DNA from: Serinus canaria
Taxonomy: Eukaryota; Chordata; Aves; Passeriformes; Fringillidae
NCBI RefSeq assembly: GCF_022539315.1
Contig: NC_066313.1
Location: 27,937,059-28,001,058 of the forward strand
Direction: 5' to 3'
DNA: 64,000 nt
Shown here in pieces: positions 33,501 to 45,500 of the stretch. Made by a program: the position numbers and the translations under genes. The notes under the pieces were generated by a model. It made no database searches and was not told where the DNA came from. It saw nothing but the letters and a program-made list of their open reading frames with translations. The first letter of the stretch is position 1, and each line of letters begins with the position of its first letter.

Positions 33501-36500
33501 AATGCTGAAGATAGGTGGACTGAACATGTGGACAACATCTTCTCCTATTTATAACATAGAAGATGAGCTCACTTCCCTTTGGTTAGTGGACATAAACATT
33601 CATTTATTTAAACTTTTAAATTAACCCTCTCCCAATTCCTATAACCTCTGAAGATGTATGTATTTTCTGGATATTTATAACAATTAGAGTTCAAAAAGTT
33701 AATCAGTCACTACCTCCTCCTAATGACAACCTACATTTCTTTTTGTATCACATTGAACTGTATCATAAAATCACAGAATTATTGAATAATTCAGGTTAGA
33801 AGGGATCTCAGTAGGTCAGCAACAGTATCTTTGGGGCCATTATCCACAAAAATGGGATTTTTACCAGTGGTACCAATGGAGAAGCATCTATGCCTGCTTA
33901 GATTCCTTCAATAGGCGACTAAAAACCTGTATGGAATATATATCTATTGCTTGTATCTCAAGGGAAGAATCTGAACTGCTCTGTAGAAATTCATTGAGAA
34001 CACTCCTCTCCATATTGTTCACTTGACTTTTCCACTGTCTGTACCTTGCCAGCCATAGCCTACACCTGTGAAACTCATTGATGTGAACACTAAATCAAAG
34101 CTATGACAAAGGTCTTCTTGCCATTTTCTTTGCAAGAGCCCTGGGTGACCAGTCAAAAGAGGAAAGAGTTCAGACCCATTCCTGTGTTTTTCCTCTGGAA
34201 AACTGCACACACTGTGTAAGACCTCAGAGTGTGGAGAAGTGTATTAGCCAATTACAGGACAACATGGACAGGACACAGCCTTTAGGTCTACAGGATACAT
34301 GAACAGACAATTGCAGATAGGTGTCCAACCCCCATTCCAGTTAATGAAGGTACAGTCAGTGAAAAACTAGGACATTTATAAGCTCACCTTGAAGTAGGTA
34401 AGTCTTATTTCATATATGCTGCAGAAGAAGTAAGGTCTCAATACAGGCTAAGCATAAAGAATCTGGTTATTTAACCCAGCTGCATTGCAATAACCTATAC
34501 TTGAGTTCTTGTACCTTGATTTTGGGTCTGACTTTCAAAAGCTTGGTCTACAACTTTGGGCAAGGTAAGAAGGTAGGCTTTGAAAATTTTGGCTTTCAAA
34601 ACACTGGTCTGACATATTGTTTTGGTGATTAGTATAATGCTCCATCTTCAAAAAGGTGATTCAGATATTCTACTTTCAAAAAGAAAATCAGATTACTTAG
34701 AGGGATAGCAATGAGATATGAAGGTGGGATTGTTAGTACAGTGCAGTCCAGAGGACATGATATCTGTTTCAGAACTGTGAGATCTACAAGGAAATTCTAG
34801 TTTCACAGGAATCAGTAGATTTTTTCTGATTTATCTCACTGCTGGCCAGGATTTCAGTACAGAATCTACTCTGAAACTTCTCCATCAATTATGTCCTTTC
34901 CAGTTTAGGAGATCTTACTTTGCATGTCCTACTTTTACAACATCTGTATGTTTCTGTTTTACAATACAAGGCCTGATCTCAGTAGAAACCTTTAAGTACT
35001 GTCAGAACAAAAATAACAACAGTTATATTGCAAAACTTACCTACAGTAGCAGCTGTGCCTGGGAAAAAACGATCTTCACAAAATCTTCTTAAGAATGAAG
35101 TCTTTCCAACACTCGAATTGCCCACAAAAACGATCTTGAATAAGCACTCTGGAACAGAGTTTATTCTCTCCTCCTTCAAGTAAGAGCAAAAATTAGCCTC
35201 CAAGTGTTCTATAAATCCTGTTGCCTCTCCAGTTAAAGGCTGATATGGGGAAAATAATAGATTTTATCCTATCATATTCTTCATTACTCCTGAAGCAATA
35301 TTCTGTTTCTTAAAATAACTCAGCATTTCAGATGTTTGCCATGCACCATTCCACATCATCCAAAGTGCAGTGATTTGCACTGAGCTCTGGAAGTATACTG
35401 AATATGAATCTTTACATGAAACTAACAAAATAAAACAGTTTATGTTCATGGCCACAAATCAAAATTTATAAAGCTCCACACAGCTCTGCTAGGTAGCTTC
35501 ACTCTATACCAGTGACACAGAGGAAGCAGCACATCTTCATCTAGATAACAGAAGGAAAGTCATAATTTTTTGGCTTATGCTACCAGATTCTTCTCTCTGC
35601 TACTATCACAGAGCCAAGAACTTCCATCCAATTACTGCTTTTCTACATCTGTTTAACATTACAGGCAGAAGCATGGAGGAAAGACACAGACAGAGAATAG
35701 ACCAGTTAATCAGGCTGTAAACATTTGGCTATGTTTCTGTCATCTCGCCTTTTAAGCAGAAGGAACAACAATTTGTTCTGCTTATCCAGGTTCTGTTTAC
35801 TGCAGGCTAAGCTAAGTGGATGCTGAAGAGAATATTTATACCCTCTATCAAGTAGGTCATCATTCTTTTGTATGTAAATCAGGAGCTGCTTAGGGAAGCA
35901 CTTGTAGCACCAGCTGGTTTGCAGGGGGTGCCCTTGCTGGTTCTTCTATTTTGTGTAAAACTGAAGGAAGAGGGAGAGAGAAAGTTTGCTTTCAATGCTG
36001 CAGAAGGAGAGAAAGATCATGGATGGTTCTGGCATAAGTTTGTTAAGGTGTGGGTTGTGAGGAGGGAAAGGAGGGAAAGGAGGGAAAGGAGGGAAAGGAG
36101 GGAAAGGAGGGAAAGGAGGGAAAGGAGGGAAAGGAGGGAAAGGAGGGAAAGGAGGGAAAGGAGGGAAAGGAGGGAAAGGAGGGAAAGGAGGGAAAGGTCC
36201 TCTGCCAGTCATTTGATGTGCAGGCTCCATGTCTTCATGAAGACATCAGAACTGAATTCACTGCCTGACAGTCCTTTGAATGAGACATTGAAGTCTACAC
36301 CTAGAAGTGTTTTCTACAAATATACAAAAGTCTTTGAGAAAGAAGAAGAATTAGAGAGCTGCTCTTGATGGGTAAAAAACCCAAACAACAAAAGGCTTGA
36401 GCTGCTGTTGCCCTTTGTGTGAAAACAAAAATCATTCATGCTGTAAATTCTGGAGACAAAAATACACGTCTCTTTCATGAGCTGGGCTTATAGCCCACCA

Positions 36501-39500
36501 CAATTATAAAGGGGTTTCTTATTTTCCTTTTCTATTAAAATTCTAAACCCCACAGCAACTATAGGCTGCTAGTAGCACACACACATTCATACAAAGCACA
36601 TTCTCAGTCCTGATGAAAACCATTCCCAGCTTATTAGTCTGTGTGCTGTGGGAAATAAAACAAGCTAACATACAATCACCAGCTTGGCAGTATTATCACA
36701 GCGCTTCTGAGAACCATAGCTAAATATATGGACTACATGACCTGAAATACTTTGTCCCTGGTGGTCATACACACTCCAGTAGCACTAAAACTCAGGGACC
36801 CCAGAGGCATTCAGCTCAGCTCCCAAGACAAGAATGTAAGAAGTAATTTTTCACTGAGATGTATCAAGTCCAGTCATGAAAATAACCTTAATTATTCAAC
36901 TTGATTATAAATCTGCATGTGAAAAGTATGCTAGGGGATAAGCTACTCCATAGTCTGCTTCAACAAAGTGCTGATGGGAAAATAGAATAGCAGTAGGATG
37001 ATAATTTATTTTAGCTTACAATGCTGTCTGAAAAAGTCTTCCCTTGATGTGTCTTTTGAGTAGTCTTTATATAAAAAGTAGCCAGGTAAAGTAACACACC
37101 TAGCTTTTGAACAACTTAACACAAATGTGGGAGATTACAGGTATAAACATAATGATTCATATTCCATATCGAAAATGAATCTCATGCAGAAGTTTTGAAC
37201 AAAAAATCCTGCTTTAATTTCCATTAGGGTTCCTTCAGGTATTGAAGATATTCCTTCAGGCTTGTCCTAGCTGGATAGGATGACCTACCTGGCTTTTGTC
37301 ATCCTAATGTCCAGTAATGCCATGTTTTGAAAATGTGACACAAGATAAGTCATACAGCAAGCAAAAAGTATGCACTGAATTAAACAATTTCAAAATATGA
37401 AGCTCTTTTCTGTACCTCAATGATTTATTAAAAGGTACCACTTAGAAATCATTATGTAACCATGGCATAATTCTATCATAATTTTTAAGACATGCTTGCT
37501 TCTTCTAAAAGAACCATATAATTATGACCAAGCAAACCAATTTTTCCTATACTTTAATCTTTTTAATATGTGCTTCAAGAATCTAAAAATGAGTAATCCT
37601 TAACAATGATTCTAAAATTGGAAAACAAGCACAGCTAGCTCTGAAGCAATAGCAGTGCTAAAAGAACTTTAGACTCCAAAGAAATGTACCTTCCAGCATA
37701 ATGTTTTAAGGATTATTACTGAATGGTGAATTCATTGCTAGCACACATATACAAGCTAGAGCTGAAAAAATATAGGATTTCCATTTGCTAAATAAAAGTA
37801 TTTTCACTAATAATTAAAAAGTCATTATAATCCTCTCATTATTTCTCAGATAATGTAACAGCTACCAAAGCTGACTCAAAAGCATCAGATTTATGAGAAC
37901 TATCACCTTGTGGCAAAAAAAAACCCCAAAGCCAAACAAACAATTTTTTTTAAAAACACTCTTCTTTTTTAAGACAATTTCTGCCTCCTACTGGATCTTC
38001 TCTTATCCTCTGTTACAAGGTTTAACTACACTTTCCCTAAACAGTCCTTCAAATGTAAATCCATGCACACATTGTCTGCAGTTACCACTCCTTTAGGCTG
38101 AGTTTCCCTTCCCTGCACCTTCAGCACTTGTCTGCAATACATTTTCATCCCCCACTTCATGCAATGGCTTAATTTGTCATGCTTCAACTTAAAAACAGAA
38201 AACCAAATAATTTTAGATTCTAGGAATAACACATTAACCTATGATACCACTTCATGGCATCCAAGATCCTTCAGAATAGAATAGAACAGAAGAGTTCCAG
38301 TTGGATGGGACCTACCTACTCCAACTCCCTGACCACTTCAGGGCTGACCAAAGTTAAAGTATGTTATGAAGGGCATTAAAAAAGTATCTTGAACACTGAC
38401 AGACTTGTGGCATGGACCACCTTCCTAGGAAGCTCATTCCTGTGTCTGACCACCCTCTCACTAAAGAAATGATTCCCAATGTCAAGCCTCCACCTCCCCT
38501 GAGGCAGCTTTGAACTATTCCCACACATCCTATTGCTGGATCCCAGGCAGAAGGGGTCAGCACCTCCCTCTCCCCTTCCTCTCCTCTGGAAGCTGCAGAG
38601 AGTAAGGGAGCTGTCCCTCAGCCTGTTTTTGCAAACTGGACAAACCCAGAGCCCTCAGCCACTCCTCAGAGGACACACTTTCCAGCCTTCCCACCAGCTT
38701 TGTGGCCCTCCTCTGGATGCATCCAAGGACCTTCACATTCTCCTTAAATCATTGGGCCCAGAACTTCACACTCTACTCAAGGTGAGATCTCCTTTGTCCT
38801 CTTACATTTGACAGTGTTTCCTTCCCTACAGGCTGCTCTCTAGAAGATGATGATGAATGTTCCATTGATTGCTCTCTGGATTTGTCATTCATTTCTGTCT
38901 CAAAAGTATTTTCATCTTCTCCAGTCCATCTGCTCAGCTGCTTATCAACCAGCCTGTCAAGAAGCTGGGGTAGGTGATCTTCTTCAATTGATATTATTCT
39001 TTGGAGATGTGATGTTTTAGGCATTCCTCCAGTGACTCCAGCATCAGGCTCTTCAGAGAGAACTCCATTCAGTCCAGCAGAATTCCTTCTTTTTGAATTA
39101 CTGAAAATATCATCTTCTTCAAATGAATGGCTAGACAGAGAAAGAAGAAAGTACATCACAGAAATATAATGGACCTGCAATTTTATTCTGAATTTAATCT
39201 CCCATGTTTTTAATTAGTCACAGCAGGCAGAGGAGAGTCATTCCAGTGTCTGCTGGAAAGTCAGCTCATCATACCATGTGTATATATATATATATATTGA
39301 TAATTATAAGCATCATGGGGAAAACTAATAACTTACAGGAGTAACCAGAACCACAATGGAAAATATTAGATTAACATCAATTCTAATCTCATAAAAGAGC
39401 TAAAGAAAACTTCCCTACTGTGATTTTCTCCTTTCCCACCTTCACTCCTATTCTGGAGGAATAAAAGAAATCCCCAAGAGAGATCCTTTCTATGTGCAAT

Positions 39501-42500
39501 CTGATTCTCTCTTTAGTAGATAGAATGGACATGGGTTTGCTTAATATGGATAAAAAAAGTCCAAGTGGAGACTCAGAATTGCACCACATTAACACAGGCT
39601 GTGGACAAGTGTTTGTGTCTCCCAGCCTACAGCCATCCACAGTGGGGAAATCTCTTGCTTTTGCAGACAGCACACTTGTTTTATGTTAAAATTTGGCCCT
39701 TCATTTTCAAATTTCTTAATGAGCACAGTAATCTTATAGTGACAGACACTTGGAAAATAAACTCTTTGAAAAGTTCAAAAGTATCAGAAAGGAAGCATTC
39801 CACATCTTCTTTCTCTAAGCCTCATCATCCTCAAACAGGGAACACATGAAAAAAAGTTCTTACCTGCTTGGCAGCATCTTGCCCTCTATGTATTTCCCAA
39901 TGATAGATCCTGACCTCTGCTTCCAGCTGGCTTTTGGAACAGTTGTTTTGCATTTCTGCAGAAATACAGAATACTTCTTACTGATTAGCTTCTGGTGCTC
40001 ATTATGGTTAACTACCCTCATTCCAAATACTTAAATAATGCAATGCAAATGAAAGAAAAAAATGTAGAAGAAAATCCTAGAGGTATAAATGCTTCAGAAT
40101 TCCAATTGATAAACAATCAGAACAGGGAACTCCAGATCCTACAAAAATTCATCTGCTTTGTAAATACAGCAGCACGATGTAATGAAAATAAAGTAAATGG
40201 GTATTTTTTTTTTACACAAGCATCTTCTTGTAGGACTAAGAACACAAGCAAATATAAACTAAGTGGCCTTAGTCTCCTTACCCCAGGGTACTTCTAAAAC
40301 ATCTTAGGAGTCCATTCTTTGCTGCTGCTTAAAAAGTTAATAAGATCTGCTCTTACCCCAGGCTCAGGTACTGAGGTACTCAGCTACTGATTCAGGTAGC
40401 TGAGTACCTCAGTTACCAGGTACACCAGTTATTGTACTGCTGTATAAATGTGTCAGGATATTACTGACTCTTGACTGGGTAAATTAACACATTTAATTGT
40501 TCAATTTTTAGGTTATTTCATCCTTTCATGATTGCATCCTTTGTTTCTTCTAAAATATATTCATCTCCCTTCAGATAGTTCCCACTTTATAATTCTCAAC
40601 ATGTATGTCTTAAAATTGTTCAGTAAATTTAAAAAAAATCTTATTTTCAGGTGAGAAAAGAAGACAATGCAAATTAAGAACAGGGTAAGATTTAAGTGGC
40701 ATAAAAGTCCATCTCCTACACAGCCTTCTGTTCCCCTTCTTTTGAAGCTGTTCTCATATGTGTCTGCTCAACACTTGGGTTTGAAAATAATAGTTGGTTA
40801 CCTGCAAAAATATGTCACGTTCATCCTTGAGATGTTTGTTCCTCTCTCTGCAAAGAAAACACAAACAAAAGAAACACTGAAGCCAAGTATTCACAACTGC
40901 TGACTTTTCTACTCCACACTAGCAGACAGACTGGACAGTTGGCAGTGCAAACCTTTCATCACCCTTTATTTATATTCTCACCTTGGCCAGTTCCTTGTCT
41001 GGGCTATTGATTCTCCAGCAGGGCTATGCTGATTAAAGCCAGATGGGATCTGGATCTCTTCCTGTATTTTATCTAAACAAATGCCTTAACACATAGAAAT
41101 CAGTTGTGGTCAATATGCCTTCACATACTATAAATTAGAATGTTTAATGATTTTCACAGTACAGATGACCTCTTAATGTGGAGAGGGTGCAATGAACACC
41201 ATCTCTTGTTCATCTGCTGACACCTGTGAAAGCCAATTATTGTGGCAATTGCAGCTGCCACAGAAAAGTCACCCTCGGAACACATCCATCTTCCATCCTT
41301 TGTGCAGAAACAATGAAAGTGTCAAGAAACAGATACTCCAGGCAATCAGCAAGCTCTGATCAGATCTGACAGCACACCTGCTTAGTACATCATCTATTGT
41401 CTCCATCTGTTGCTGGCCTGGCCACAGGAGAGACTGAGCAGACAGGGTGAATGAAAAAAACCTCTCTTGCCAGATGTTTCTATCAATGTCCCCAAAACTT
41501 GCAGCAGGCAAGATCACAGAGTGGCCTATGGAAAACACATGCTGCAAAATAAGAGCCTTTCCTCAAGCCTGTAAAATTTTTAGGCAACTCTAAAATGAGG
41601 CTTCCTGAAGGAAATGCAGCCAATGAAGGCCCAGAGGCAGGTGCAACCTACAGCCCACACTGACTGACCACTGAGCAAACAAAACCCAACACTGCTTCAC
41701 ATTGAAAAGAGGGCTACAGGCGGCTGAACACAGCTCCAAACTTGAAGTCTATCAACAAAGGAATGTTAGCTATGTACATTTTGAAATCATTTTACAAATA
41801 TTTCGGGTAAATAATCTTCATTTTGGCTCAACTCCCAGCACTTGAGAAGAAACAGAGCCTTTCAGCAAGCTCCTGCAGCCAGGCTTCTACCTCAGAATTA
41901 AAGCTGTTCAGTGTTGCTCTGTTTTACATTTGACTTTTGGAAAGGAGATTGTCCTACAGTACTGAACTGTCAAAATGAAGCATATCTTTCAGGTGTGCTG
42001 CCCTCTACTCTATTCAAAAACCAACCATATAAGAGACTTTTGTAACCATTTTTGCTATTTCTGTGTCATCCTGTGGCAGTTTACATTGACTGGCTGCCAG
42101 ATGTACACCCAGCCACTCTCTCACTCTCCTTCCTCAACACAAGGGAAGATAATAACATGGAAAAGCTTCTGGGCCAAGATAAAAACAAGAAGGTTACTTA
42201 CCAGCTACCCATTACAGACGAAACACTCAACTGCAGGATGATGAGAAATAGAGACAAAACTAAAATCACCTTCTCCACAATCCCTCTTCTTCTCAGGCTC
42301 AACTTCACTCCTACCCCCTCAGCTCTTCTACCTCCTTAACCAACCCTGAGTGGCACAAGGGGATGGGGAATAGTGGGGCTTGTGGTCAGTCCATAACAGC
42401 TTCTCTCTGCAGTTCCTTCCTCCTCACAGTTTTCTCGCTCCAGTGTGAGTTCCCTCACAAAGGTTATAGTCCTTCACAACTCCAGCACAGATCCTTTCCA

Positions 42501-45500
42501 TGGGAAATAATCCTTCAGGAATGGACTGCTCCAGTGTGGGACCCCTGTGGGCCACAATTCCTGCCAGAAAACCTGCCCCTGCAAGGGCTCCTCTCCATGG
42601 ACCAAGCTCCTGCCAGGAGCCTGCTCTTGTGTGGAGTCTGCACAGGCTACAAGGGACTCTGCTCCAGTGGTGCCTGGAGCACCTTCTAGCCCTCCTTCTT
42701 CACTGACCTTGGTGTCTGAAGGGCTTTCTCACACTTTTTTTCTCTCTTCTCTCCCAACTGCTGTGGCTTTTTTCCACCCTTTCTTATTGAGGCTTTCCCA
42801 GAAGTACACGGGGGCTGTGGAGCTCCACTGTGTCCTGTGCTGTGTCCATTCTCACAGGGCAGCCCTGGCTTCTCTCTGGCACAGAAGCTCTCCGGCACCC
42901 CACTGTCAACACCTTGACACCTACACTCACCACATATCCCAACATAATTTCATCCTTTAATGGACCTCTTTAGAATTATAGAAGAGGTTTTTGGAAGATC
43001 AACATTACCTTAAAAAATCCAGCTGCTTCAAAAGTCCAGACTTCTCTCTCTGTAAGGTTTCTGTCACCCGGTACACCTCCCTGCAAAAAAAGAAAAAAAT
43101 AAATAAAAATTGTTCTATCCATGGTAAGAAAACTTCTAAAACACTTCCCCCTAGGGGTATCTACATTTGAGACCTCAAGCTTCTTCAAACTTATAGATTC
43201 TGCATGGACGGTTAAAATTTTAAAGAAGTTTATTCAGTATAAGGCCCACAGTAGCACAGCAGCACAAGTTAGCAGAGGAAGGAGCAGAGGTTCTTTTTTC
43301 AAAAAATATTGCTTTTTAATTTCTTCATCCAGAGATTTATTATATGTTGATACTGGCACTTGGAGCATACAGAACAGATACACTGCTAAAATACTTCTCA
43401 GTTATGGCCACTAAAAACCAGGTGACATTTTATCCAAAATTAGAGCTTATCCTGCTGCAGGAACCATATGTCAGGCTCTCACATCTACAAACCCTACAAT
43501 TTCTTTCCAATTCCTGACACTTATGCAGCCATTTTAACACCATTTACTTTGATTAAACATGATTTGGTGTCTGGCCTTTAATGGTTTTTTCTGGCCTTTC
43601 AGTGAAGCCTCAAGTTCTTCCTGTGCACTGTCTGAACATTACACCTGCTTCAACAGCTCAGGTCTTACCAGACTGACACAGATGTTTAAAGCAACACTGC
43701 AGGTGCAGTTGAGTAGGGCTGAGCTCTAATTCCATAAACCACTATTGAATCCAAAGTGCTTTGTAAGTGCAGTAGTATTATTCAGCAGTCTGACCACTGG
43801 GCAGATTTCCTTTGTAGCTTTTAAATCAGATCATTCCATAGTCTTTGCTCTGGATCTGAAAAGAGAGGCCTCAAAGAGGAAACAAACCACCTTGAGGAGG
43901 AGTATTTCTACTGTCTACTTCCAAAACACACATCAAACATGCAAACCTAAAAATTCTAATCACGGTGGCCATTCTTTAACACTAATTTATCCAGAAAGTT
44001 CATTATTTTTACTGTCAAGAAAAAATTAAAGTGATGATAGAGCTTGGCACGAAGCTTAAGAGAAAAAGAATGTGACATTTGAACTAATGTTCTGCTCTAT
44101 CCTGAAATATGTCAACCAGCAACAGCTCTGAATTATATAGTTCATTGCTGCAATGGCTGGGTCTATCTGTCACTCATGTGGTCTCCATTGGCAATGAGAG
44201 GCTTCTACAGATCCCTGAGCATTTTGTTGAAAATGGACTTGAGTGAACCTTTCTGCCAATTATAGCCTCAGGGTAGTGATTCTTCTGCTTTGTGCAGAAG
44301 GCTGGAGCAAGACAGGTAGCTTGAACTGTCACAAGTAATTTTTATCCCTCAAAATATGAACCGTAAACATTTCTTCTTGATTTTTTTTTTTTTTTGGTAA
44401 TTTGGAGTCAGAATCTGAAGCTTTCAACATTTAAACTGGAAACCTCAAAATTATGGTTGTGAATTGCCATAATACCTTGTGGGAATTGGGATAAGCTAAA
44501 TTTTATCTTGCTGTCCTTATTAGGCTTACTTTTGATGAAGGAAAAAAAGAAGAAGATCCTAGGTATCTCAGTAAGAGTGCATTCTGAGAAGCAAGTTTCA
44601 GACAGACTCAGCTTTGAGTAGGATGAAGCATCATGTGCCTCAACCATAAGGCATTTCCATAAGGAATTCCATTGGTATCTCAAAACTAAGACACTACATG
44701 GATTTTTAATTCCTTTTTTAATTCCAAATACCCTCAACCAATGGCAGTGGGGAGAACAGTGACATTTTGAACACAAAACTAGCAAAAGATTCCGCAGAAG
44801 CCAGATACGCTACAGAAAACATGCTGAATTACTTGGGGGAAAGCAGCTAGAACTGCACTCAGTTTTGCAAGTGGTTTCTGCTTCTGACACAAACTTAAAT
44901 CACAGCACTGGGTACCCTGAGGGGGTTCACTGGCACACCACTGGCACAACTGCTGCAGCTGGACACTTACATTTCCTTCTCCTCATGGAGCCTTGATGAC
45001 TCCTCCTGAAGCACCTGTAGCTGTTGTTGAGCCAGACTTAGCTCATGGGATGTTCTCTCCAGCTCCCTCAGCAGCTCCTGGTTAGTCAGCTTCAGCTTGG
45101 TGTTCTCTACTTTGGTTTCTTCTTTGCCGCTGAGGAGCTGTGTACACTGATGCTCTAACTGGGGTGGAAGAAAAGAGAACAGAAAGCATTACAACTGACT
45201 GAGGCATCTTGGTTTTGAGGATTTAGAGGTTAGCTGAGCAGGGAGCCATTTCTATCAAAGCCAAAAAATTAATAAAATACATATGGAGCTCTTCCACTGC
45301 TCTTTCTACAGACATAATTATGTTACACACAAACAAAGCCATTCCATTCTATGACTGAATCTTATCCAGTTCAAGAACACACATAAAAAAGGTGCTACAG
45401 AGCAGATTAGCAGCATTAAGCTGATATTCACAACTGCTATTTTAGGCCATTTTCCACAAAGACCAGGCCTGCACAGAGTGATTCAGAGTTCCACCTAAAA

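Larger units (their letters stand above)
35174..38805 (-). other. CRACR2A intron with minisatellite and CR1
   Basis: Holds the 9-bp polypurine minisatellite (36061-36197) and a CR1 copy (38272-38795). The rest is unique and AT-rich. Confidence 0.75.

Noticed and set aside
35868..36368. 166-codon plus ORF and a 94-codon minus ORF with Arg-Glu-Arg or Phe-Pro-Pro repeats
   Set aside because: They exist only because a 9-bp minisatellite keeps all frames open; no start context, no homology outside the repeat, and they lie in a CRACR2A intron.
42547..42960. 137-codon plus ORF
   Set aside because: Lies inside a dispersed-repeat-like block whose translation is low-complexity Cys/Pro/Ser; a shadow of repeat DNA.
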